A stretch of 64,000 nucleotides of DNA from Paenibacillus_E violae (lineage in GTDB: Bacteria > Bacillota > Bacilli > Paenibacillales > NBRC-103111). The position numbers and the translations under genes were made by a program. The stretch lies in contig NZ_JAWCUD010000016.1 of assembly GCF_032461945.1 (NCBI RefSeq), positions 1-64,000 on the forward strand, read 5' to 3'. This document shows, in pieces, positions 42,051 through 49,446 of this stretch; position 1 is the stretch's first letter; every line of letters begins with the position of its first letter. The notes beneath the pieces are model-generated. The model had not been told where the DNA came from, did no database searches, and saw only the letters and a list, made by a program, of their open reading frames with translations.

Positions 42051-43310
42051 ATGCGTGTATTAGTAATTGGACGAGGCGGGCGCGAGCATGCCATTGTATG
42101 GGCTCTGAGCAAAAGCCCGAAAATCAGCAAGCTTTTCTGCGCACCGGGGAACGGCGGCATTGCCGGATTGGCGGAATGTGTGCCGATCACAGAACTGCAA
42201 TTCGAAGAGATCAGCACGTTTGCGAAAGAGCAAGCGATTGATCTGGTTATGGTAGCGCCTGACGATCCACTCGCTGCAGGTCTTGTGGACCACTTGGAGT
42301 CCAAAGGGATTGAAGCGTTCGGTCCTCGCGCAAATGCTGCGATTATCGAAGGAAGCAAAGTATTTATGAAGGAGCTTCTGAAAAAATACAACATTCCTAC
42401 GGCGGCTTATGAAACTTTTGACGCGTACGAACCGGCACTTGCTTACTTGCGTTCGCAAAAAGCGCCAATCGTAATTAAAGCTGACGGGCTAGCTGCTGGT
42501 AAAGGTGTGACTGTCGCGCAAACGATGGAAGAAGCGGAAGCGGCGCTTCGCGATATTATGGTGGATCAAGTATTCGGTAAATCCGGTGCGAGCGTCGTGA
42601 TTGAGGAGTTCTTGACGGGGCAAGAGATGTCGCTGCTTGCTTTCGTGGATGGTTCTACGGTTCGTTTGATGGTGCCCTCGCAGGATCATAAGCCAGTCTT
42701 CGATAACGACAAAGGGCCGAATACGGGCGGAATGGGCACTTACTCACCGCTGCCGCATATCCCGGAGTCCATCGTGCAGGAAGCGCTTGTAAACATCGTT
42801 CAGCCGACGGCTGATGCGATGGTGAAAGAGGGCCGACCGTTCAAAGGCGTGCTGTATGCGGGTCTGATTTTGACCCCGAACGGTGTGAAAACAATCGAGT
42901 TCAACGCGCGTTTCGGCGATCCGGAGACGCAGGTTATTTTACCTCGCCTCAAAACAGATCTGCTGGATATTTTCCTTGCCATCAACAACGGAACGTTGGC
43001 TGAGCAGCCAATCGAGTGGAGCGAGGACGCAGCGGTTTGTGTGATCGTGGCTTCCGGCGGTTACCCAGGGCCATATCCGAAAGGATTGCCGATCACAGGA
43101 CTGGAGAACGTGCAGGATTCCTTGGTGTTCCACGCAGGAACGGCGCTGGAGAACGGGCAGATCGTGACGAACGGTGGACGCGTTCTGGGCATCACAGGTA
43201 TCGGCAAAGACATCGTCGAAGCTCGTCAGAAAGCTTACGCGGATGCGGACCGGATACATTTTGACGGGAAGCATTACCGGACGGATATTGCGATGAAGGC
43301 TATGAAATAG
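42051..43310 (+). CDS. purD: GAR synthetase (PurD)
   Basis: 419-residue ATP-grasp ligase. The N-terminus MRVLVIGRGGREHAI is near-universal for PurD and fixes the start at ATG 42051, although an in-frame GTG at 42042 exists. KADGLAAGKGVTVA and FNARFGDPETQVILPRL are the ATP and metal sites. It joins glycine to phosphoribosylamine. Last gene of the operon, followed by a terminator. Confidence 0.96.
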   Translation: MRVLVIGRGGREHAIVWALSKSPKISKLFCAPGNGGIAGLAECVPITELQFEEISTFAKEQAIDLVMVAPDDPLAAGLVDHLESKGIEAFGPRANAAIIEGSKVFMKELLKKYNIPTAAYETFDAYEPALAYLRSQKAPIVIKADGLAAGKGVTVAQTMEEAEAALRDIMVDQVFGKSGASVVIEEFLTGQEMSLLAFVDGSTVRLMVPSQDHKPVFDNDKGPNTGGMGTYSPLPHIPESIVQEALVNIVQPTADAMVKEGRPFKGVLYAGLILTPNGVKTIEFNARFGDPETQVILPRLKTDLLDIFLAINNGTLAEQPIEWSEDAAVCVIVASGGYPGPYPKGLPITGLENVQDSLVFHAGTALENGQIVTNGGRVLGITGIGKDIVEARQKAYADADRIHFDGKHYRTDIAMKAMK

Positions 43311-43316
43311 AACAAT

Positions 43317-43366
43317 GAAAAACACAGTGTCTTTCTTGCGGGAAAGGGCTGTGTTTTTGCTTTTTT
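43317..43366. terminator. Terminator of the pur operon, bidirectional
   Basis: AAAAACACAG and CTGTGTTTTT form the stem with a large, partly paired loop; CTTTTTT follows. T residues on the minus strand would also end the convergent small gene. Confidence 0.85.
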
Positions 43367-43367
43367 A

Positions 43368-43496
43368 CTACTTATCTTTCCCACCGCGGATGTACTTGTC
43401 TTTGTTTTTGAATTCGTACCAGATGGCGAGGAGCACGCCGATGATGAGCGCGAGCGAAATCCAGTGATTTACGATAAAGTTCCAGAGGGTGTTCAT
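43368..43496 (-). CDS. Small single-pass membrane protein, 42 residues
   Basis: The peptide begins MNTLWNFIVNHW, has one membrane helix (ISLALIIGVLLAIWYEF) and a charged tail KNKDKYIRGGKDK. A perfect AAGGAGG sits 7 bases before ATG 43496 on the minus strand; the longer frame from 43553 lacks one. I do not recognise a family. The topology suggests the charged tail lies in the cytoplasm. It converges on the pur operon and shares its terminator. Confidence 0.65.
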   Translation of the reverse strand: MNTLWNFIVNHWISLALIIGVLLAIWYEFKNKDKYIRGGKDK

Positions 43497-43588
43497 GCGA
43501 TTGCCTCCTTGGGTTGCCTTTCGACTAGTTTTGGCTGCCGCTCTGCGTTTCATGCATGGTTACATAACAGATAGGAGAGAAGGGTTTG

Positions 43589-44479
43589 ATGATTGTGGGA
43601 AAAAGGGCAATGCCGCTGGTTGCTATGGGTGTGTTGGTCTTGGTGGTTGGTTTGCTCGTTGCTTGTGGCGGCGAGCGGGCTGGTGTTGCGGATAGCTTGC
43701 CGGCAGTGGAGACGCCGGTTGTAAGCGTTCCGCCGACAGCTGCGGCGGTAGCGGTGCAGGAGAAGGAGCTTGTGCCGATGCCGACGGCGCATGCGGCGGA
43801 AACAGGGGCAGCGCCTGTGGAATCGCCGGCTGTGGCGCGTAAGCTGGTGATGCTGGACCCGGGGCATCAGCGTCATGGCAACAACGCGCCCGAGGCCGTA
43901 GGCCCGGATACGCGAGAAGTGAAACCTAAGGTCAGCTCCGGCACCGTCGGCGTTCGTACGAAGAAACCGGAATATGTGCTGAACCTGGAGGTTTCGCAGT
44001 TGGTGAAGGCCGAGCTCGTGAAGCGCGGCATCGAAGTGGCAATGACTCGTGAGTCGCACGAGGTCGATATCTCTAATAAACAGCGCGCGGAGATGGCGAA
44101 TGAGGCCGGCGCAGCGCTGGCCGTGCGCCTCCATGCGGATGGGGATAGCTCGCCGAAAACGAGCGGATTTTCGGTCTTGTATCCGTCAGCTGCTTCGGCG
44201 GCGCTGAAGCCCATTGCAGCAGATAGTAGGCAAGCTGCCGGTTTTATTGCCGAGCGGCTAAAGGCGGCGACAGGGACAGGCGGTAGAGGGCTGTCGGAGC
44301 GCAGCGACCTGTCCGGTTTTAACTGGTCCAAAGTGCCGGTTGTGCTGGTTGAGCTTGGTTTCATGACCAACCCTGAAGAAGATGAGCGGCTGTCGGAAGC
44401 TGAGTACCAGCAAAAGCTCGCTATTGGGATTGCTGACGGGATTGAACGGTTTTTGAATGCTGGATCGCCTGCCAGGTAG
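43589..44479 (+). CDS. N-acetylmuramoyl-L-alanine amidase lipoprotein (Amidase_3)
   Basis: 296 residues. An N-terminal hydrophobic stretch ends in the lipobox LLVAC, so the enzyme should be lipid-anchored outside the cell. An Ala/Pro/Val-rich linker of about 60 residues leads to the Amidase_3 domain: MLDPGHQRHG, VRLHADGD and VELGFMTNPEEDERL contain the zinc ligands and catalytic Glu. It cleaves the amide between MurNAc and the peptide stem. ATG 43589 is preferred over the adjoining TTG at 43586. Its upstream region is shared divergently with the small membrane gene. Confidence 0.9.
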   Translation: MIVGKRAMPLVAMGVLVLVVGLLVACGGERAGVADSLPAVETPVVSVPPTAAAVAVQEKELVPMPTAHAAETGAAPVESPAVARKLVMLDPGHQRHGNNAPEAVGPDTREVKPKVSSGTVGVRTKKPEYVLNLEVSQLVKAELVKRGIEVAMTRESHEVDISNKQRAEMANEAGAALAVRLHADGDSSPKTSGFSVLYPSAASAALKPIAADSRQAAGFIAERLKAATGTGGRGLSERSDLSGFNWSKVPVVLVELGFMTNPEEDERLSEAEYQQKLAIGIADGIERFLNAGSPAR

Positions 44480-44561
44480 GGCTGGCCCATCAGCCTTCCT
44501 GGTTACGAGCGACTAACCATCTGGCTGATCAGCTAGGCTGCCCCCTGGGCTACCAGCTTGC

Positions 44562-44740
44562 GGCACCAAGTCTACATCTATCGAGCCCAGCAAATTCCGG
44601 CACTCAGCGGACCAGCCATCCCGCGCCACTAGCTCGTGGCACCAAGTCTACATCCACCGAGCCTACCGACTCCCGGCACTCGAGCCACTAGCTCGAGGCA
44701 CCCAGGTTACATCCACCGAGCCCACCAAATCTGGGTAACG
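44562..44740. repeat. Three-copy GC-rich tandem repeat
   Basis: GGCACCAAGTCTACAT at 44562 and 44638, and GGCACCCAGGTTACAT at 44697, each followed by a diverged CGAGCC...CTC segment and preceded by AGCTYGYGGC-like bases. Periods are 76 and 59 bp. Composition is C-rich and unlike the neighbouring genes; no coding frame or RNA gene is supported. Confidence 0.65.
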
Positions 44741-44788
44741 AGCCATCAGCCTCCGAATCCACTCGTACCCGACCGCCCAGCCATCCCG

Positions 44789-44969
44789 TTGGACGAAATC
44801 CAACGAAAAGACGGATTTGGCAGCTTAAATCTTGATTTCATTGGACGAAATCCAACGGGGTGGTCTTTTTTCGGCTCTAAAAGGCGATTTTTCTAGGCCT
44901 CATTGGAGTTTGTCCAACGTAAAGTAAAAGGGAAGCCTCAAATATGCCCTTTCATTGGATTTCATCCAA
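44789..44969. repeat. F-F-R-R intergenic element, family F
   Basis: Forward TTGGACGAAATCCAACG at 44789 and 44841 (52 bp apart), then inverted relatives ending at 44917 (TTGGAGTTTGTCCAA) and 44969 (TTGGATTTCATCCAA), also 52 bp apart. F2 start to R1 end is 77 bp. With flanks, motif 4 is the inverse of motif 1 at 22 of 24 positions. Each motif is itself palindromic. Confidence 0.8.
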
Positions 44970-45088
44970 CGGGCACTCAACAAAACTGACCTTACGGATG
45001 ACAATCCGCGGGTTTTATTTCGTAACACTAGAGAATACTGTAGAATATTGGTAAAATGTTTCCAATCCGGACGAAGGGGTGATTTGTC

Positions 45089-45889
45089 ATGCTGCCAGCC
45101 TTTTTTATCGCACATGGAACACCGAATTTGGCTATTGAGCAGCATGCTTACACTGAGTTTTTACACAAATTGGCGAAGAGCATACCGCGTCCCAAAGCGG
45201 TCGTTGTATTTAGCGTGTATTGGGAGAGTCCTGTGCAGACGGTTAGCTCAGCGATTCGTCCGGAGATGATCTACGATGTTTCGGGAGCATCAGATAAGGT
45301 TTATAGCATTAAATACCCAGCTAAAGGCGATTTGACGCTGAGCTTGCATATTCAGCAGCTCCTTCAAGAGGAAGGCATCCGTTGTGAGTTGGATGATGAG
45401 CGGGGATTGGATCATGGGGTATGGGCGCCCCTGAGTCTGATGTACCCGGATGCGCAGATGCCTGTGGTGGCGCTCTCGGTGAATCCGAGATTGACGTCGG
45501 AAGAGCATTACCGCATCGGTGCGGCGCTCGGCTCTTTGCGGGAGGAGGATGTCCTCATCCTCGGAAGCGGCGGCACCGTGCACAATTTGCAGCGGCTAGA
45601 CCGGAATAATCCGGTGCCCCAGCTGTGGGCGGTGGAATTCGATGAGTGGCTGGCGGAGCAGCTCGAAACGTGGAATCTTGAGGCGCTTGTGAGGTACGAC
45701 GAAAGAGCGCCTCATGCGGCTACGGCGGTGCCGACGCCGCAGCATTTTGCGCCTTTGCTGCTCGCACTGGGTGCGGCAGATGGCGCACGCCGGGCGAAGC
45801 TGCTGCATCACAGCTTCCAGATGGGCACGCTCAGCCTATGCTGCTGGATGTTCGGCGGCTTGAAAAAGCCTGAGCGCTTCCTGGATTAA
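45089..45889 (+). CDS. Class III extradiol dioxygenase-like protein (DODA/YgiD type)
   Basis: 266 residues of the LigB superfamily. FFIAHGTPNLAIEQ holds the first metal His, VVFSVYWES and the block GLDHGVWAPLSLMYPDA the next, and LGSGGTVHNL the later one. Relatives open catecholic rings such as DOPA. The native substrate is unknown. GAAGGGGTGA precedes ATG 45089. The stretch 45530-45890 is GC-rich. It converges with the next gene with only 15 bp between stops. Confidence 0.82.
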   Translation: MLPAFFIAHGTPNLAIEQHAYTEFLHKLAKSIPRPKAVVVFSVYWESPVQTVSSAIRPEMIYDVSGASDKVYSIKYPAKGDLTLSLHIQQLLQEEGIRCELDDERGLDHGVWAPLSLMYPDAQMPVVALSVNPRLTSEEHYRIGAALGSLREEDVLILGSGGTVHNLQRLDRNNPVPQLWAVEFDEWLAEQLETWNLEALVRYDERAPHAATAVPTPQHFAPLLLALGAADGARRAKLLHHSFQMGTLSLCCWMFGGLKKPERFLD

Positions 45890-45904
45890 GCGCGTGCTGC
45901 GGCG

Positions 45905-46318
45905 CTATTCGAGGAAGCGCTGCTTGAACTCAGGCTTCGGCAGCATGCAGTGCTCAGCCTTGCCGAACCAGCGATAGCGATTGCTCGCGATGATGGCATA
46001 GCCCAGATTCCGCAGCGGAGGCGGAATGATGATGGCCGCATACGCCAGCGGGTAAGCGCCGCGCAGCCGCCGGGCAATGCGCAGCGCCGCCGTCGAGCGG
46101 GTGTAGGCGCGCCCGTTCTCGATCAGCACAATCGTGCTGATATTGTCCGTGGGCAGCCGATGCTGCTCGAGCAGCTTTTGCCCGGCAGCCGACTGCAAAG
46201 ACGCGAAGCGGAAATGGCCCTTCGGGTCGTTCCGCAGGACGAACTGCACAGCTCCGCTGCATAAATTGCAGACACCGTCGAATAGAATGACGGATTTGTT
46301 ATCAGTCCGCTTAGTCAT
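45905..46318 (-). CDS. DCC-family thiol-disulfide oxidoreductase-like protein (DUF393)
   Basis: 137 residues. The family is named for the Asp-Cys-Cys pattern, seen here as ILFDGVCNLCSGAVQF. KGHFRFASLQSAAGQKLL and the Trp-Phe-Gly end RYRWFG are typical. A membrane-like segment (YPLAYAAIIIPPPL) precedes the C-terminus. ATG 46318 lies 9 bases after AAGGAGG on the minus strand; a frame from 46372 would add 18 residues without a site. Function is unproven beyond a probable redox role. Confidence 0.83.
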   Translation of the reverse strand: MTKRTDNKSVILFDGVCNLCSGAVQFVLRNDPKGHFRFASLQSAAGQKLLEQHRLPTDNISTIVLIENGRAYTRSTAALRIARRLRGAYPLAYAAIIIPPPLRNLGYAIIASNRYRWFGKAEHCMLPKPEFKQRFLE

Positions 46319-46406
46319 GGACGATGCCTCCTTCTGGTGTGTATCTCCTTGGGGCGGCTGTTTGTCCGGCAAGTTCTGTTGACTGGACTCCTAGCCCGAG
46401 CAAATC

Positions 46407-46586
46407 ATGTAAAAAGTACAGCAAATTTGCTCCTATTCGCATGCTGATAAGAAATACCTGCATTTTGTACATGTAAATCAGCTAAATCTTCCCGAAATGC
46501 CCCAGAGACGCGAAAAGAAATGTACGTTTTGCATGATTTTCCGTCAAATTGAGAGTGCGCACCGAAATTTACTGTACTTTTTACAT
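46407..46586. repeat. F-F-R-R intergenic element, family A, copy 3
   Basis: The ends ATGTAAAAAGTACAGCAAA (46407) and TTTACTGTACTTTTTACAT (to 46586) are inverted copies with one mismatch over 22 bp. Inner motifs: forward at 46458 (CTGCATTTTGTACATG), inverted ending at 46534 (TGTACGTTTTGCAT). Pitches are 51 and 52 bp. It is the clearest member of family A. Confidence 0.82.
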
Positions 46587-46650
46587 GATATTAGTCCGTA
46601 ATTTGCTGTCACCACACCGTTCTCCTCTACTATACCTAATTAGTGTGATA

Positions 46651-46720
46651 TTCTCCAACGTGAGAATTAAGAAGGTTCTGGAAGAAGATACCTGATGAAA
46701 TCCTCCAACGTGTGAAGTAT
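46651..46720. repeat. Two-motif half array (family G)
   Basis: TTCTCCAACGTGAGAA (46651) and TCCTCCAACGTGTGAA (46701) are 50 bp apart, the pitch of the F-F half of the larger elements. No inverted half is found before the next gene. The first copy is a palindrome. Confidence 0.45.
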
Positions 46721-46837
46721 GCAGGTTGAGAAATAGTTCTCCGATGCAATGAACCCCACTCAAAATGTCTTCTATTTCTCTTTTGCCTAGCATATATATT
46801 TCATAGAACAATAGATGAAGAGAAGAGGTGCCTATTG

Positions 46838-47923
46838 ATGAAATCATTGTCCCTATCCCGTCGCAAAAGAACGCTCAGCGCCTGGCTCGTCCTCGGCTGC
46901 TCTGTCATAACCCTGGTCGGCTGCAGCGATACGCCGGTTTCCTTGCCAACAACGACGCCGGATACCGCAGCAGCAACGCCATCAGCTTCAACGCCAGCCA
47001 CGAAGCCCGCGGCCACGGCAGTAGAATCGGAGCTGCCCTACAAATTCCCGCTGACTGGACTCCCTTCGGCGAAAGAAGTGAAGAGCCGTCCTTTCATGGT
47101 CATGGTCGAAAATGCTCCGCAAGCCAGGCCGCAAACCGGCCTTGATCAGGCTGACATCGTCTACGAAATTCTCGCAGAAGGCGAGATTACTAGATTCGTC
47201 TCCGTGTTCCAAAGCCACGAGGCCACAACGATTGGTCCAGTGCGCAGCATCCGGCCCTATTTTGTTGAGATCGGCGATGCGCTAGATGCCGTTATCGTTC
47301 ATGCCGGTTGGAGCCAGGAAGCGATGGATATGATGGCGGGCCGCAAGCTGGCTCATCTTGATGAGGTCTACGGCGATGGCGCCTACTACTGGCGCTCGAC
47401 GGACCGCAAAGCTCCTCACAATCTCTATACCTCTGTGGATAAAATGAAGAAAGGCGCCGAAGCGCGCAAATTCCGCTCGGAGTGGAACGGACCGCTGCTT
47501 ACTTTTGCCAAGGATGATGGTCAAAGTAAACTTACCGGCGCTGCCGTACATTATATTCTTATTCCTTATCTCCAAGGGTATTTCGTTTCCTATGAATATA
47601 ATCCTACGGAAGGCGTGTACATGCGCAGCATGGAGGGCAAGCCGCATCTCGACAAGGAGACCGGCAAGCAGCTGCAAGCCAAAAATCTGCTCGTGCTGGA
47701 GAGCAAGCACAAAATCGTAGACAAAGAAGGGCGCCGCGAGGTCGACGTGTTCGGCCCTAACAAAGGCGTCATCCTGCAAGAGGGCAAATCCCAGCAGATT
47801 ACATGGGAACGCAAAAACGGCATGCTGCGCGCTTACGCGGAAGACGGCAAAGAAGTGCCGCTGCTGCCTGGAAATACATGGGTGCAGATCGTGCCTGAGG
47901 GAACCGCTCTTAAGATGGAGTAG
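46838..47923 (+). CDS. DUF3048 lipoprotein (YerB-like)
   Basis: 361 residues. Basic N-terminus, hydrophobic stretch and lipobox TLVGC, then a Thr/Pro/Ala linker to about residue 65. The DUF3048 domain has FMVMVENAPQARPQTGLDQADIV at its start, followed by GEITRFVSVFQ, GPVRSIRPYF and a late NTWVQIVPEG block. B. subtilis YerB has the same form; its role is not established. ATG 46838 follows AGAGGTG, with a TTG directly before it. Confidence 0.88.
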   Translation: MKSLSLSRRKRTLSAWLVLGCSVITLVGCSDTPVSLPTTTPDTAAATPSASTPATKPAATAVESELPYKFPLTGLPSAKEVKSRPFMVMVENAPQARPQTGLDQADIVYEILAEGEITRFVSVFQSHEATTIGPVRSIRPYFVEIGDALDAVIVHAGWSQEAMDMMAGRKLAHLDEVYGDGAYYWRSTDRKAPHNLYTSVDKMKKGAEARKFRSEWNGPLLTFAKDDGQSKLTGAAVHYILIPYLQGYFVSYEYNPTEGVYMRSMEGKPHLDKETGKQLQAKNLLVLESKHKIVDKEGRREVDVFGPNKGVILQEGKSQQITWERKNGMLRAYAEDGKEVPLLPGNTWVQIVPEGTALKME

Positions 47924-47927
47924 GCGC

Positions 47928-47992
47928 AGAACACAGATTTAACAATCTCTTAACATTCCAATAATCATGCTCATACATTGATCCCCTATGAT
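47928..47992 (+). promoter_or_regulatory. Probable Pho box and promoter
   Basis: TTAACA at 47939 and 47950, exactly 11 bp apart, with AGAACA at 47928 and CATACA at 47972 in the same 11-bp register. TTAACA-like hexamers with this spacing are the known PhoP target in Bacillus. TATGAT (47987-47992) is a good -10 with no -35, as expected for PhoP activation. Confidence 0.6.
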
Positions 47993-48016
47993 TAAAAGTC
48001 ATGGGGGGGGAATATC

Positions 48017-49408
48017 ATGAATAAATTTCAACGTAAAGTTTCAGTACCCATTTATACGATGTTTATTTTGCTGCTGTTTGGCATTTTTGGAATTAGCTAT
48101 ACAATCTGGGGGAATCAAAGCGGTGTTAGAGGAGGCAAGGCTGGAGCTGCAGAAGCCGTCTCGGAATCGACCGTTGGGGTAACGAAAGTCGTCTGGTGGC
48201 ACGCGATGAGCGGCGAAAATGGCAAAGTGGTAGACAAGCTCGTGTCTGCGTTCAATGCATCGCATAAAGATATGAAGGTGGAAGCCGTCTATCAGGGCTC
48301 TTATTATGATAGCCTGACGAAGTTGAAAGCGTCCATCGGTACAACAATTGCACCTACCATGGCGCAGGTGTATGACATTGGAACCCGGTTTATGATTGAT
48401 TCGAAAGCTATTACACCGATTCAGACGTTTATCGATCAAGAGAAGTATGACACGTCTCAGATGGATGAAGCTATTATTAATTATTACACAGTGGATAATA
48501 CGCTGTTTTCGATGCCTTTTAACGCATCCAATCCGATCTTATACTACAACAAAGATTTGTTCACGGCAGCAGGACTAAATCCTGATCAACCGCCTGTGTT
48601 GTATGAAGACGTTAAGAAAGCAGCAACTAAGCTGACAAAAGGCGGCGTAACGGGCGCTTATTTTGGCACACATAGCTGGTATATGGAGCAGTTTGTCGCC
48701 AATCAAGGCGCAGAGTGGGTAAATAACGGGAATGGTCGCGATGGCTTAGCTACCGATTGGCAGTTGAACGGCGCAGAGGGCGTTAAGGCGCTTGCTTGGT
48801 GGAAGGAGCTTGTGGACAACAATGTAGCGACCTACTCGGCTGGCAAAGGCGATACCTCGAAGAAAGCGTTCGCCGAAGGCAAGGTTGCGATGATTTTCGA
48901 TACAACGGCCGCATTGCGTGATATCCTGGACTCGGTTGAAGGCAAGTTCGAAGTGGGGACAGGCTTCTTTCCGAAACCAGCTGAGACGGAGAGTGGCGGC
49001 GTAGGAGTTGGAGGCGGCAGCAACTGGATTCTGAACAGTAAGTCCGAGGAGGAACAGCAGGCTGCTTGGACGTTCATGAAGTTTTTGTCAGAGCCTGAAC
49101 AACAAGCCATTTTTCACGTAAACACGGGCTATTTTCCAATCACGAAGAAAACGTATGAGCTACCAATTGTGCAGGAAAACATGAAGAAATATCCGCAGTT
49201 CAAGACAGCGATCGAACAACATCATGCTTCAAAATTAAATAAAGCGACGCTAGGCGGCGTTCTTGGCGTATATCCTGACGCAAGGAAGCTTACGGAGGAA
49301 GCCGTCAATCAGGCGCTCAGCGGACAACAGTCGCCGCAGGCAGCACTTGATGCGGCAGCAGCCGAAATTAACGCCAAAATAGCAGCGTATAATCAGGCAT
49401 TGAAATAA
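48017..49408 (+). CDS. Extracellular solute-binding protein, UgpB-like (family 1)
   Basis: 463 residues. The N-terminus has one membrane helix (YTMFILLLFGIFGISYTIW) but no lipobox Cys, so the protein should be anchored by this helix. The mature part resembles glycerol-3-phosphate or sugar binding proteins: VVWWHAMSGENGKVVDKLV, FNASNPILYYNKDLF, and a Gly-rich GVGVGGGSNWIL. With a probable Pho box upstream, glycerophosphodiester or glycerol-phosphate uptake under phosphate starvation is the best guess. No permease or ATPase gene lies near it. The start follows a run of G residues (GGGGGGGAA). A terminator lies just after the stop. Confidence 0.82.
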   Translation: MNKFQRKVSVPIYTMFILLLFGIFGISYTIWGNQSGVRGGKAGAAEAVSESTVGVTKVVWWHAMSGENGKVVDKLVSAFNASHKDMKVEAVYQGSYYDSLTKLKASIGTTIAPTMAQVYDIGTRFMIDSKAITPIQTFIDQEKYDTSQMDEAIINYYTVDNTLFSMPFNASNPILYYNKDLFTAAGLNPDQPPVLYEDVKKAATKLTKGGVTGAYFGTHSWYMEQFVANQGAEWVNNGNGRDGLATDWQLNGAEGVKALAWWKELVDNNVATYSAGKGDTSKKAFAEGKVAMIFDTTAALRDILDSVEGKFEVGTGFFPKPAETESGGVGVGGGSNWILNSKSEEEQQAAWTFMKFLSEPEQQAIFHVNTGYFPITKKTYELPIVQENMKKYPQFKTAIEQHHASKLNKATLGGVLGVYPDARKLTEEAVNQALSGQQSPQAALDAAAAEINAKIAAYNQALK

Positions 49409-49412
49409 ACGC

Positions 49413-49446
49413 AGAAAAGCACCCCGATTCGGGATGCTTTTTTTTA
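49413..49446. terminator. Bidirectional terminator, solute-binding gene and AraC gene
   Basis: AAAGCA-CCCCGA and TCGGG-TGCTTT close over a tiny loop, then eight T residues. It overlaps the last bases of the minus-strand gene. Confidence 0.85.

Noticed and set aside
44636..44896. 86-codon Pro-rich frame after the amidase gene
   Set aside because: It spans the C-rich tandem repeat and part of a family F element; no start signal.
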